From: Sphingobium cloacae
GTDB taxonomy: Bacteria; Pseudomonadota; Alphaproteobacteria; Sphingomonadales; Sphingomonadaceae
DNA: 52,690 nucleotides
Assembly (NCBI RefSeq): GCF_002355855.1
Contig: NZ_AP017660.1
Location: 1 to 52,690, forward strand
Reading direction: 5' to 3'
The notes under the pieces were generated by a model, which saw only the letters and a program-made list of their open reading frames with translations, was not told the DNA's origin and ran no database searches. Every line of letters starts with the position of its first letter. Position 1 is the stretch's first letter. Below are positions 43,302-52,662 of this stretch, one piece after another. The position numbers were made by a program, and so were the translations under genes.

Positions 43302-43604
43302 TTATCCGACGACGATATGCCCCAGACCCAATGACCATTCCCAAACAGTGACCATCTCGAACAGGTCGGCCAGCTGATACGGATCGTTGGCCATGAAGGT
43401 ACGCACATCATCGGCGTTGTCGGCTTCGAAGACCAATAGCGTTCCGTGCATCGGACCGTCAGCCCTTTCTCGTAGCGGGCCACCCAGAACGCACCGCATA
43501 CCCGTCGGAGTGTTTCGGATATAAGCACGATGAAGGTCGCGCGCTTGCAGGCGTCGTGCTTCCATCCCGGGGCGATCAAGTGCTTCGAACACAAAAGTTC
43601 CCAT
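43302..43604 (-). CDS. YCII-related protein
   Basis: 100 residues starting MGTFVFEALDRPGMEARRLQ. The YciI dimeric ferredoxin-like fold is indicated by ARDLHRAYIRN, VLGGPLRERADGPMHGTLLV and NDPYQLADLFEMVTVWEW. The function of the family is uncertain; some members act like small dehalogenases or lactonases. It is convergent with the pirin gene. The frame could be extended upstream but only this part fits the family. Confidence 0.82.
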   Translation of the reverse strand: MGTFVFEALDRPGMEARRLQARDLHRAYIRNTPTGMRCVLGGPLRERADGPMHGTLLVFEADNADDVRTFMANDPYQLADLFEMVTVWEWSLGLGHIVVG

Positions 43605-44226
43605 AGTTACAAACCTCACTTTGAAAAGGGTACAGGTCGCCGATCGGATTTCATCTGGCGCCTGAAGGAAGCACAGGGACGCGTCCTGTATAATTTGCTC
43701 AAAGCTATGTCTGAAAAGACCTTGTTTATGGTGTAGCCATCCTCGCAGGCCCGTCTTCCATATGAAGAACGGATGGTTGAGTTGCACCTGCTTGGCTCGC
43801 GCAGCATGCACACAAGGGTACTGACAAAAGCCGGTCAATACTGGGCCCGAGCCGAGACGCTCCTGCGTAAGCATCCCGTGCGCCTGCCGGTTAACGCGGA
43901 GCTCGGTACCGATTGCGGTCACCGCCGCGTGCATGCCATGGGCTTAAAACACGACAACCGTCATTGCCTTGAGTACGACCTCGTGCGCCGGTTCGATAAT
44001 GACCGATTTATCAGCTCTGGCTCAATGGTCAGCCTTTTCAGGAAATCCATTGGTTGTGAAACGGCCGACTAGACGACAATGCGAGTACCGAGCCCCCTCG
44101 GTCGCCAAACTCGGTGTGGAATGACAGCTTTCGGATGAACCTGCCGTTCGTCGAAGTATGCGGGGATGGCGGATATGTCCCAGGCGCCCGTGTCCGGCTC
44201 TCTACCGGAAACGGGCGCCATCGGGT
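43605..44226. other. Intergenic stretch with no recognised gene
   Basis: About 620 bp. Short open frames exist on both strands but none has family features, a convincing ribosome site or consistent codon pattern. It may hold the promoter of the YCII gene and remnants from past insertions. Confidence 0.4.
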
Positions 44227-44859
44227 TCAGATCTCCGTATTTTCGGCGAGGGCAAGAGCATCCTCCACGTCGATTCCGAGGTAGCGTACCGTATTTTCGA
44301 TCTTGCTATGGCCGAGCAGGATCTGAACGGCGCGAAGGTTGCCGGTGGCCCTATAGATTATCGATGCCTTCGTTCGGCGAAGTGAATGCGTGCCATATTC
44401 ATTTCGCATGAGACCAACACCTGTTACCCATTCGTCGACAAGCCGCGCATACTGGCGAGTGCTGAGATGCCCATTATGATCAACCCTGCTGGGAAAGACA
44501 TAATCATCTACCGTGCCCCCGCGCCGATCCAGCCAGGCCAACAGGCTCGCCCGAGCGTCCGGCAGTAACTCGAACTGAACGGGTCTTCCCGTTTTCTGCT
44601 GCATCACGATTGCTCGCGTCCGGATCTGTCCGCCGCTGACAATGTCGCCGATCTTCATCTGCACCAGGTCGCAGCCGCGAAGCTTGCTATCGATCGCCAG
44701 ATCGAACAGCGCCCGATCTCGCAGGCGGCGGCGCTGATTAAGGTAGAAGCGGATCTCCCAGATCTGCTTTGGCTTCAGAGCCCGCTTTGCACCTACGGTC
44801 CTTCCGGCATTCCAGACCGGACGCTTGGCGGCGGTGAGTTCGGTTTCAGGCATCTCCAT
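44227..44859 (-). CDS. Tyrosine recombinase (catalytic domain only)
   Basis: 210 residues. The catalytic set of the phage-integrase family is present: Arg in DSKLRGCDLVQM, Lys region QQKTGRPVQFEL, His-x-x-Arg in THSLRRTKASI, His in LLGHSKIENT and the Tyr nucleophile in VRYLGID. The N-terminal core-binding domain is reduced to about 25 residues, so the protein is compact. Such stand-alone recombinases are frequent on sphingomonad plasmids and may resolve multimers or move small elements. Confidence 0.85.
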   Translation of the reverse strand: MEMPETELTAAKRPVWNAGRTVGAKRALKPKQIWEIRFYLNQRRRLRDRALFDLAIDSKLRGCDLVQMKIGDIVSGGQIRTRAIVMQQKTGRPVQFELLPDARASLLAWLDRRGGTVDDYVFPSRVDHNGHLSTRQYARLVDEWVTGVGLMRNEYGTHSLRRTKASIIYRATGNLRAVQILLGHSKIENTVRYLGIDVEDALALAENTEI

Positions 44860-44871
44860 GGTCTTTCTCCT

Positions 44872-44888
44872 ATGGCCAAATTGGCCAT
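44872..44888. promoter_or_regulatory. Palindrome upstream of the recombinase gene
   Basis: ATGGCCAA-A-TTGGCCAT, 8-bp perfect arms, 12 bp before the recombinase start. A candidate operator or recombination-site arm. Confidence 0.5.
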
Positions 44889-45381
44889 TTGAAGAACGCT
44901 AGCCGCCGAGGATGTGGACGAAAGGCTTTGAGGCTTTTGCCGACCAGTTTAAGTCATTCCAGCACGGGCGCCGGAATGACGGCTTGCGCCGAAACCGGTC
45001 CCTCGCAAGTTTGACAGCTGCCGGTCGGTGACGCGCCCAGTTCGGCCGTCCCTGCAGTCTTGGTCCGCTCCTAAATCCGCCATTTGGCACCCCGCCAGCT
45101 GCGGTTATTAATCTTCAGCGATATGGAAGAGCGTCTTTCAGACCTACGCTGATCAACGATTTACGGAGCCTGTGGCAAAAGGTTTGGCCCGCATGGACAC
45201 GTGATCGACCCAACGCGAGTAGATTAGTCTCTCAAGAAACGATGTAGTTTTGAAATAAAAACCAAGATCCTAAGTCGTATGCCGGAAGCTTGCCCTCAGG
45301 AGGAGAGCTGGTCTGATGGGCTTCTGGCACACGACGATGAGCCTCGTAGCGTGTCAGGGTTGCGAGGCTCATAGGTCCGAG
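44889..45381. other. Intergenic stretch between recombinase and receptor fragment
   Basis: About 490 bp. I see no gene supported by family features; it is less GC-rich than its surroundings around 45170-45300. Confidence 0.4.
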
Positions 45382-45682
45382 TTAGAACGAGAAGCGCGCC
45401 CCAAAAAGGATGCGTCGTCCGGCATCGACATAGGCTGACGGCAATCCGCTGGTGAACTGCGTCAATTGCGCCGCATTGAGCAGGTTAACCCCTTCGAGGG
45501 TAAGCGATGCATTGTCGGTGATCTTCAGGCTCGCGCTGCCGTCCAGCGTTCCATAGGCGAGCGAGCGGGTGCCCATCGCCTGCGCGGACGAGGGCGACAG
45601 CAGGAAGCCGCCGCGCCATGCATAGGACAGCCGGACGCCGGCCGGCCCCTTCTCGTAATAGGCGGTCAGGTTGAAGTTGTTG
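45382..45682 (-). pseudogene. C-terminal fragment of a TonB-dependent receptor
   Basis: The frame is open from the IS6100 edge: NNFNLTAYYEKGPAGVRLSY, then LDGSASLKITDNASLTLEGV, NLLNAAQLTQF and the terminal GRRILFGARFSF. Strand-turn-strand pattern and a C-terminal Phe are typical of TonB-dependent receptors. Only about 99 residues remain of a usual 750-1,000, so the gene is dead. IS6100 has no target duplication, so the rest was removed by rearrangement. Confidence 0.8.
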
Positions 45683-46562
45683 GGCTCTGTTGCAAAGATT
45701 GGCGGCAGTCAGAGGTAGGCTGTCGCTCTGCGCCGATCAGGCGGCTGCTGCGAAATGGTGGTTGAGCATGCCCATGGCCTCCGTCAGCGCCGAGGGCCCA
45801 ATGCCAAAAGCTCTCTCCACAAGGCGCACCTCGCCCCTGATGCCGGGCTGCAGGCACCAGGGGCGAGCCTGTCCTTTGCGCAGGGCTCGCATGACTTCGA
45901 ATCCCTTGATCGTGGCATAGGCCGTGGGGATCGATTTGAAACCGCGCACCGGCTTGATCAGTATCTTGAGCTTTCCGTGATCGGCCTCGATCACGTTATT
46001 GAGATACTTCACCTGCCGGTGGGCCGTCTCCCGGTCCAGCTTTCCTTCGCGCTTCAATTCGGTGATCGCTGCACCATAGCTCGGCGCTTTGTCGGTATTG
46101 AGCGTGGCAGGCTTTTCCCAGTGCTTCAGGCCTCGCAGGGCCTTGCCCAGGAACCGCTTCGCTGCCTTGGCGCTGCGGGTCGGCGACAGGTAGAAATCGA
46201 TCGTGTCGCCCCGCTTGTCGACTGCCCGGTACAGGTAGGTCCACTTGCCCCGCACCTTGACGTAGGTTTCATCCAGGCGCCAGCTCGGATCAAAGCCACG
46301 CCGCCAGAACCAGCGCAGCCGCTTCTCCATCTCCGGGGCGTAGCACTGGACCCAGCGATAGATCGTCGTATGGTCGACCGAAATGCCGCGTTCCGCCAGC
46401 ATTTCCTCAAGGTCGCGATAGCTGATCGGATAGCGACAATACCAGCGCACCGCCCACAGGATCACATCACCCTGGAAATGGCGCCACTTGAAATCCGTCA
46501 TCGTTCCGTCCGTCCAATCTCCGCCAAGCATGCTCAAGCTTCACGATTTTTGCAACAGAGCC
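45683..46562. mobile_element. IS6100
   Basis: Exactly 880 bp, the size of IS6100, with inverted ends GGCTCTGTTGCAAA (45683) and TTTGCAACAGAGCC (ending 46562). The flanking 8-mers differ (AGTTGTTG and GCCTGGAC), so it sits at a recombination junction between a receptor fragment and a dehydrogenase fragment. It has the same orientation as the IS6-family copy at 19578, so the two bracket the catabolic cargo. Confidence 0.95.
45737..46501 (-). CDS. tnpA: IS6100 transposase
   Basis: 254 residues starting MTDFKWRHFQGDVILWAVRW, the IS6100 transposase as I know it. The DDE residues are in WRLDETYVKVRG, LNTDKAPSY and NNVIEADHGKLK. An in-frame ATG 12 codons upstream is less likely. Confidence 0.95.
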   Translation of the reverse strand: MTDFKWRHFQGDVILWAVRWYCRYPISYRDLEEMLAERGISVDHTTIYRWVQCYAPEMEKRLRWFWRRGFDPSWRLDETYVKVRGKWTYLYRAVDKRGDTIDFYLSPTRSAKAAKRFLGKALRGLKHWEKPATLNTDKAPSYGAAITELKREGKLDRETAHRQVKYLNNVIEADHGKLKILIKPVRGFKSIPTAYATIKGFEVMRALRKGQARPWCLQPGIRGEVRLVERAFGIGPSALTEAMGMLNHHFAAAA

Positions 46563-47011
46563 GCCTGGACCACAGCAGGCTCGGGCAGGTCATCGTAAAC
46601 CCGAATTTGGCGACACCCAATGACCCCGATATCTTCGCGCTGGGCGACTGTGCGAGTGTCATGCTTCCGGACCGCGAGAGTCCATTGCCGACCACGGCCC
46701 AAGCAGCCTATCAGCAGAGCGTTTATCTTGGCCGCACTTTGCCTACAATATTGGAAGGAAAGCCCGTGCCGCCATTTCGCTACCATGACTTCGGGTCATT
46801 GGTGTCGCTCGGCGGTTATGACGCTTATGGGACGCTTGGCCGCTTCGGGTTGTTCCGGGGTGGGTTCCTGCACGGGCGCATGGCGCAGCTTGGGCATGCG
46901 CTGCTCTATCGGCGGCATCAGGCGCGAATTTATGGACCGGTTCGCGGTAGCCTGCTGTGGCTTGCCGATACCCTCGACACCTCGGTGCGCCGGCGCGAGC
47001 GCCTGGCCTGA
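46563..47011 (+). pseudogene. C-terminal fragment of a type II NADH dehydrogenase
   Basis: The frame is open from IS6100: LGQVIVNPNLATPNDPDIFA, then LGDCASVMLPDRESPLPTTA and YHDFGSLVSLGGYDAYGTLG. The IFALGDCA motif contacts FAD and the rest is the membrane-anchoring C-terminus of NDH-2 enzymes. About 150 of some 430 residues remain. It has lost its promoter and FAD-binding N-terminus. Confidence 0.82.
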
Positions 47012-47012
47012 C

Positions 47013-48221
47013 ATGGGCCGCCTTCACCAACGAAGCTGCCTGATCCTCGGTGCATTCTGGCTTGTTCTTCCCGGCACCGTGTGGGCTTCACCGCCCGACA
47101 TGGAAGTTCTACTGACCGGCCAGGTAGAAACCGATGCCAGTGGCGAACAGGTCGTTGCACTGCGCTTTCTGAACCGGACTGACAGACAAGAAATCCTCGC
47201 CCTGCCGGACAGGATCGAAGCGAAAGTCCGGCAGGAGAATCGTGAACGCACGCTCCTGTTGGCGCGCGCTAACGATACAGAGCCGCATCTTGCCATCGAC
47301 GCGCATGGATTTGGGCAGGCCCATTATCGCCTGCCCGCAAATGAACCCCTCGTCAGAGCCATGGTCTCCATTCCTGCCTGGTCAACTCAGGAGGTGGTGC
47401 TTGCGCCCATTGTGAAGACCGCTACGCATGAGGCCGAAAATCGCTCGAATCCGAATGCACCGATTCTTCCACCGCCACCTACCGACAGAAAAGCCGGCAA
47501 CGCCTTTGTGGACAATCTCGACCTGTATGAACCCATCTATGCCGTTTACGGGCCAGGCACCGACAGCGAAGCTCGCATTCAACTGAGCTTCAAATATCGC
47601 CTGTTCGGAGCCTCGGCGAACAGCCAGACGTCTTCCAATTGGCGAGACGGGCTGTACCTCGCCTACACCCAGAGAATGTTCTGGGACCTTGAAAGCAAAT
47701 CCTCCCCGTTCCGCAACATCGATTTCCAGCCCGAACTTATCTACATCACACCGACAGTTGGCCTTACCGGCGACATCGCCATGACCGTGCAGGCGGGTAT
47801 TCGTCATGAGTCCAACGGGCGGGACGGTCCCCAGTCGCGCAGCATCAACAGCATCTACATCGCTCCAATGGCAACCCTTCCGATCGCCGGCGATTACAGG
47901 CTAACATTCGCCCCCAGGCTTTCCCTGTATGTCGGTAACAAATCCGACAATCCGGATATCGTCCATTATCGCGGACATGCCGGATTGTTCATGGAGGTCG
48001 GAGAGGATAATGGACTGCGCCTCTCCACCTCCACCCGTTTCAACTTCGGTTCGGGCAAAGGGGCTGTCAATGCCGACCTGTCCTATCCGTTGCCCCGTCT
48101 CCTCGGCGGTGGTCCCGATCTCTATCTCTTCGCCCAGTCCTTCTACGGCTATGGTGAAAATCTGCTCGATTATAACCGGCGCACCCGCCGGTTACGTATA
48201 GGCGTTGCTCTCGTGCGATAA
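47013..48221 (+). CDS. pldA: Outer-membrane phospholipase A
   Basis: 402 residues. A signal peptide (MGRLHQRSCLILGAFWLVLP to VWAS) is followed by about 130 extra residues and a PldA beta barrel. The catalytic motif IRHESNGRDGPQSRSINSIY holds the His-Ser-Asn triad (His264, Ser266, Asn280 approximately) as in OMPLA. It hydrolyses phospholipids in the outer leaflet. It starts one base after the NDH-2 fragment stop, so both came from the same original operon. It appears intact. Confidence 0.88.
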   Translation: MGRLHQRSCLILGAFWLVLPGTVWASPPDMEVLLTGQVETDASGEQVVALRFLNRTDRQEILALPDRIEAKVRQENRERTLLLARANDTEPHLAIDAHGFGQAHYRLPANEPLVRAMVSIPAWSTQEVVLAPIVKTATHEAENRSNPNAPILPPPPTDRKAGNAFVDNLDLYEPIYAVYGPGTDSEARIQLSFKYRLFGASANSQTSSNWRDGLYLAYTQRMFWDLESKSSPFRNIDFQPELIYITPTVGLTGDIAMTVQAGIRHESNGRDGPQSRSINSIYIAPMATLPIAGDYRLTFAPRLSLYVGNKSDNPDIVHYRGHAGLFMEVGEDNGLRLSTSTRFNFGSGKGAVNADLSYPLPRLLGGGPDLYLFAQSFYGYGENLLDYNRRTRRLRIGVALVR

Positions 48222-48268
48222 TCTTGAGGCGACGCCACAGTCTTTCTCTCGCAGAGTTCATGCCGGTA

Positions 48269-49006
48269 TCACCTTCCGCCATCGGGCCTGACCTCGATCG
48301 TGCAGCGCACCGGCTTTTTCGCCTTGTCAGCCTGCTCGCGGCATTTCTGCACCGCCTCGCGGTTGCCATCGACGAGCGGCGAGGCCGCGACGATCAACGC
48401 CCAGCTCTCGGGCGCGGCGGTCTGCATCAACCGTTGCCCCGCATCCCACATCGTCGGTTCGCCAAGCGCGTGCATCGCCCGCCGCTCGGGCCAGTGCCAA
48501 CTCGCCGGCATCATCCGCGCGACCGGGCCGGCGAGCGCCGCATAGAGCAGCATCCCCAGCGCCGCGCCCCCCAGCCCGGTCCCGATCAGCCAGCGGTTTT
48601 GCACATCGCCGCGCCGTGCGGATGCGAGCCGGTTGCCGACCTCGCGCGCGGCCTGGTCCAGTCCTGTCCGGGCTTCGGCGATCAGCCGTTGATCCTCGCG
48701 ACGGGCATGGAGCGCCGCCGATACGATCTCGCCCGCCATGTTGTGAGGCGTCATCGACAGGAGAGGACTTTTGGCGATGGGGTCGATCTGCTGCACCAGC
48801 ACCCCCAGCACCTTTTCGGTGCGGGCCAGCGTCGGCTCGTAATCGGGTATCTCGATGGACTCGCGCGTAGCAGCCAGCCCCGCGATCGCGGCGCGCAGCA
48901 ACCCGACCTCGCCATGCACCGACGCCAACCGATCCTCGACCCGCGCGAACGCCAGCGCCGGATCGTCACCAGCATCGGGTTCGCGATATTCATCCTCGTC
49001 CATCAT
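48269..49006 (-). CDS. DUF6118-family protein
   Basis: 245 residues, downstream of traA by 7 bp in the same direction. The N-terminal half is helical (AFARVEDRLASVHGEVGLLR). A membrane segment WLIGTGLGGAALGMLLYAAL lies near residue 145 and the C-terminus carries two Cys. The family commonly follows traA on sphingomonad plasmids; its function is unknown. A membrane role in transfer is plausible. Confidence 0.75.
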   Translation of the reverse strand: MMDEDEYREPDAGDDPALAFARVEDRLASVHGEVGLLRAAIAGLAATRESIEIPDYEPTLARTEKVLGVLVQQIDPIAKSPLLSMTPHNMAGEIVSAALHARREDQRLIAEARTGLDQAAREVGNRLASARRGDVQNRWLIGTGLGGAALGMLLYAALAGPVARMMPASWHWPERRAMHALGEPTMWDAGQRLMQTAAPESWALIVAASPLVDGNREAVQKCREQADKAKKPVRCTIEVRPDGGR

Positions 49007-49013
49007 CCTCTCC

Positions 49014-52000
49014 CTATCGGCTCAATCCGCGATCGTGACTGATCCCCAACCCCCGCGACAGCTCGCGCCCAAGCTCGCGGCCCGGACTCATTCCGATCTC
49101 AAGCCCCAGCTCGCGGGTGCGACCGCGCAGGATCGATTCCACCTGGGGATCGCGCTCAAGGCTTTTCGCCATGCCCGCCATCTCCTGCCCGAGCGTCTTG
49201 CGGCCCGCCATGTCGCCGGCGCGATAAAGCCGGTCGCGATCCTGGGAGAGCTGTTGCCAGCGTTCCACGAACCGATCGGCGCGCAAGTTCGGATCGGCCC
49301 GCACGCGCGCCTCTTGGCGTATCGCCTCGATCATCGGGCCGCTGCGCCCCGCCGCCGCCTCGCGCAGCAAGCCGGAATCGCGCTTCATCGCCTCGGCCAT
49401 ATCGTCCGAAGCTCGCGGCCGGAGCGTGTCGAGCGCCTGAACCGCGCGCTCGAGCGCGACCTTCTGATGTTCCAGCACCGGCCCGCCCGACGCCCGCGCC
49501 TGCAACACCGCCTCCGCCGAACGCGAGGCCCGCTCGACCGCGCGCCGGAAATCGCGATCCTGGCCCTGCTCGGCCCGCGCGGGCAATTCCTTCGCCGGCT
49601 CCGGCGTCGGCGTGCGCTGGGGCAGTTTCAGCCCGTCAAACATGCCCCGCTTGGGAGCCGGCTTTTCCTTCGCACCCTGTGCTGGCTCGGCCGCCTTCAC
49701 CGGCGCGGCCGACAGCTTCAAGCCGTCGAACATACCGCGCCGCGACTGACGCTCGGCCGCGGCCTTCGCCTCGCCGGCACCGCGGTCGCCGCCAATATCG
49801 GGCGTGCGGGAATCCTCGCCCATCTGGCGTGAAGTTCCCGCGCGGGGCGCGAGGATCTCCACGCCCTTCCGCTCGGGTGCATCCGCAACGCGGATCTCAC
49901 CCGACAGCCCGCGCCGATCGGCGAAGGATTGCGCCTCGGCATCGCGATCCCGATACATCGGATAGTCGGACGCCATATCCTTCGCCCGCTCGCGCGACAG
50001 CGTGCGGACAAGCCGGCGATCGTCGGCGAAGTCATCGCGGCCGTAATGGAGCTGCACCCCGTCGCGATGCCGGGACAGCGCCACATAGGCCGAATGGCGG
50101 TCCATGCCGGGGGTCGCCAGCACATGCGCCCGATCGACCGTCACGCCCTGCGATTTGTGGATGGTCGCCGCATAGCCATGATCGACATGGGCATAATCTT
50201 TCAGGTCGAACGCGACTTGACGGCCATCGTCCAACTTCACCGCCATGCTGTCGGGCGACACGCGCTCGACCTTGCCCAGCGTGCCGTTCTTCACCCCAAG
50301 GCCGCGATCGTTCTTGAGGAACATGATGCGGTCGCCGGTCGCGAACTCCCGCGCGCCCCGCTCGGCCGACACGCGCACGTCCTGGCCCAGCTCGCCGGCG
50401 TCGCGCAGCCGATCGCGCGCAGCCAGGTTCAGGTCGCGCACCTCGGCATTGGTATGGGTGAGGATGATCCGCGTCTTGTCGGGATCGGCGATGCGAGCGC
50501 GATCCCAGCCCTCCACAAGGCTTTCCCGCGCAGCCTCGCGCGTCTCGGCCGCGTGGACCATGCCATGCTCGGCATAGGCATGGATCGCCTCGCCGGTGCG
50601 GCCTGTTGCGAGCGCCCGCGTGGCGTCTTTCTGCCAGTCCTCATGCTGCCGGCGAACATCGCTGATCTCGGCCGCGCCGTAGCGCTCGGCCAGCGATCGG
50701 AACGCAGCGCCAGCCTCGATCGCCTGCAACTGCTCGGCGTCGCCGACAAGGATCACCTTGGCCCCTGCCCGTTCGGCCTCGGACAGCACCCGCTCCATCT
50801 GGCGCGTGCCGATCATGCCGGCCTCGTCAATCACCAGCACGTCGCGCGGACCTAGCAGCTCGCGGCCCTGCTCCCACTGATATTCCATGCTGGCGATCGT
50901 GCGCGAGGCGATACCGGAACCGCCCTCAAGCCCCTCGGCCGCGATCCCCGACAAGGCCGCACCGCGCACCTGATAGCCCGCCCGCTCCCATTCGTCGCGC
51001 GCAACGCCCAGCATGGTCGATTTGCCGGTGCCGGCATAGCCGACGACAATTGCCAAGTCGTTCTTGCCGGTGATATGCGCGAGCGCGTCCTTCTGCTGGC
51101 TTCCCAGCGCAAGGCCAACCCTCTCGGCGGTGTCTCGCCCCCCCATTTTAGACGCCGCCGGGAGACCATGCCCGGCCCGATCCGCTAGGCCGTAGCCGGC
51201 GCGCTCCAACCGCTGCTCGGTGTCGATCATCTCGCGCGACGTGAACCGGTCCTCGCCGCGTCCGTCCTTCCCCAGCGCTACCAGCTCGGGCGAGGTCCGC
51301 ACCGCGCTCATCACCTGATCGAACTGGTCCTTGCCGTCGCTATGCCGGAACGCGAACTGCGCCAGGTCGCGCCGCGTGAACGTCGCCTGTTGGCGCGTGA
51401 TCGCGTCGAGCGCGATTTGCGGATTGGCGATGATCTTCTCGCCATTCTCCCGCGCGATCCGGGCATGGTCCTCGACCCGCTCGGCCTCAAGCCCCTGTTC
51501 GGGCATACGCGACGCCGCCGGCCCGATCTTGTGCTGCGGCTCAAGCTCGATCCCCTGCGCCTCATAGCTGCGATGATCTATGCGCGCGTCTATATCCAGT
51601 TCGGCGAGGCGCTCGTTCACATGATCGGCCCACGCCTCGCGCCACTCCTGCAACAGCGCCGTGCTGTTCCACTCGCGCACCTTCTGGCCGAAGCCCTCCA
51701 GCCCTACCTCGCGCATCGACAGCATGACATGCGCGTGTGGCTTGGATTGCCCGTCCTTTCCCAAGTCCCAATGCACGTTCATGTCCGCGACCATGCCGCG
51801 CTCGACAAACTGCTTTTCGACAAAATCGCGGGCGAGCCGGATGCCCTCTTTCTGGTCCAGCTCGCGCGGAATCGAGAACTCGACTTCGCGGGCGAGCTGC
51901 GCGTCCTTGCGTTTCTCGCCCGCCTCGACCTCGTTCCATAGGGTCGCGCGATCGTTTAAACGCTCCGGTGTACCTTCGGGTAACATGATTTCCGAATGGA

Positions 52001-52145
52001 CGACGCCGGCCTTGTTCGAGAAATCATGGTCGCGTCCTAGCCGGTCGTCGTGCAGCCGTTCCGCCGCACGATAGGCCGCGCTGGCAACGGCGCTCGATCC
52101 GTTGGCGCGACTGATGACCTTGGCCGAGAAATGGTAGATCGCCAT
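49014..52145 (-). CDS. traA: Ti-type conjugative relaxase/helicase TraA
   Basis: 1,043 residues. The N-terminal MobA/MobL relaxase domain (MAIYHFSAKVISRANGSSAV onward) has the metal-binding histidines in SKPHAHVMLSMRE. It is followed by a RecD-like helicase with Walker A in VVGYAGTGKSTMLGVA (about residue 370) and Walker B VLVIDEAGMIG (about residue 438), then UvrD-like YAATIHKSQGVTVDRAHVL. It nicks oriT and unwinds the transferred strand. Start 52145 is chosen because MAIYHFSAK is the conserved N-terminus. It is divergent from traC. Confidence 0.95.
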   Translation of the reverse strand: MAIYHFSAKVISRANGSSAVASAAYRAAERLHDDRLGRDHDFSNKAGVVHSEIMLPEGTPERLNDRATLWNEVEAGEKRKDAQLAREVEFSIPRELDQKEGIRLARDFVEKQFVERGMVADMNVHWDLGKDGQSKPHAHVMLSMREVGLEGFGQKVREWNSTALLQEWREAWADHVNERLAELDIDARIDHRSYEAQGIELEPQHKIGPAASRMPEQGLEAERVEDHARIARENGEKIIANPQIALDAITRQQATFTRRDLAQFAFRHSDGKDQFDQVMSAVRTSPELVALGKDGRGEDRFTSREMIDTEQRLERAGYGLADRAGHGLPAASKMGGRDTAERVGLALGSQQKDALAHITGKNDLAIVVGYAGTGKSTMLGVARDEWERAGYQVRGAALSGIAAEGLEGGSGIASRTIASMEYQWEQGRELLGPRDVLVIDEAGMIGTRQMERVLSEAERAGAKVILVGDAEQLQAIEAGAAFRSLAERYGAAEISDVRRQHEDWQKDATRALATGRTGEAIHAYAEHGMVHAAETREAARESLVEGWDRARIADPDKTRIILTHTNAEVRDLNLAARDRLRDAGELGQDVRVSAERGAREFATGDRIMFLKNDRGLGVKNGTLGKVERVSPDSMAVKLDDGRQVAFDLKDYAHVDHGYAATIHKSQGVTVDRAHVLATPGMDRHSAYVALSRHRDGVQLHYGRDDFADDRRLVRTLSRERAKDMASDYPMYRDRDAEAQSFADRRGLSGEIRVADAPERKGVEILAPRAGTSRQMGEDSRTPDIGGDRGAGEAKAAAERQSRRGMFDGLKLSAAPVKAAEPAQGAKEKPAPKRGMFDGLKLPQRTPTPEPAKELPARAEQGQDRDFRRAVERASRSAEAVLQARASGGPVLEHQKVALERAVQALDTLRPRASDDMAEAMKRDSGLLREAAAGRSGPMIEAIRQEARVRADPNLRADRFVERWQQLSQDRDRLYRAGDMAGRKTLGQEMAGMAKSLERDPQVESILRGRTRELGLEIGMSPGRELGRELSRGLGISHDRGLSR

Positions 52146-52170
52146 GACGGCCGCTATACTGCCTTTCTTA

Positions 52171-52206
52171 GCGCACGTCGGCAACGACGTATAAGCGCGC
52201 ACTCAC
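52171..52206. other. oriT: Candidate origin of transfer
   Basis: The traA-traC gap holds the inverted repeat ACGTCG-GCAA-CGACGT (52175-52190) followed directly by ATAAGCGCGCAC. A short hairpin next to TAAG(T/C)GCGC is the layout of MOBQ/RSF1010-type nick regions, and Ti-type systems place oriT between traA and traC. The exact nick position is not determined. Confidence 0.55.
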
Positions 52207-52319
52207 ACTCTCTGCCGTTCGCATGATTGACTTTGCCGCATTTTTTATCCGGAGCTGCTGTCCTGTCACCGCGACCGTGCTACGCTGCCACTCCCGATCA
52301 TGGGCGCGAGGGAGAGAAT

Positions 52320-52625
52320 ATGCGTAAGGTCCGCGACTATGACGCCGAGTTGAAGGCGCTGGGCGACAAGGCCCGCGCCCTCAAGGCGAAGAAGGTCCAG
52401 CAGCTAGGCGAGCTGGTCACATCCACCGGGGCCGATGCGCTCGATCTCGATGTGCTGGCCGGGGTGCTGCTCGCCGCCGTCGAATCTGCCAGCGCCGACG
52501 AAAAGGAGGCGTGGCGCGCGAAGGGGTCCGCCTTCTTTCAAGGACGCGGCCGAAAGGCTGGCCGAAGCACTGGCGGCAACGCGGGAGGCGGAAGCAAAAC
52601 TGGCGCAGGCGAGACGCAGGGTTGA
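52320..52625 (+). CDS. traC: TraC-like conjugal transfer protein
   Basis: 101 residues starting MRKVRDYDAELKALGDKARA behind GAGGGAGAG. The basic coiled-coil start and the middle part (QLGELVTSTGADALDLDVLA, then GVLLAAVESASADEKEAW) match the small TraC/TraD accessory proteins of sphingomonad plasmids. The tail is Gly/Ser-rich (STGGNAGGGSKTGAG). It is divergent from traA, and traD follows in the same direction. Confidence 0.8.
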   Translation: MRKVRDYDAELKALGDKARALKAKKVQQLGELVTSTGADALDLDVLAGVLLAAVESASADEKEAWRAKGSAFFQGRGRKAGRSTGGNAGGGSKTGAGETQG

Positions 52626-52662
52626 AGCCGCACAGCGCCGCACCGATACGAGGGAATGGGCC

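Noticed and set aside
43605..44226. Several short frames between the YCII and recombinase genes
   Set aside because: None has a consistent start signal or recognisable sequence; they overlap each other on both strands.
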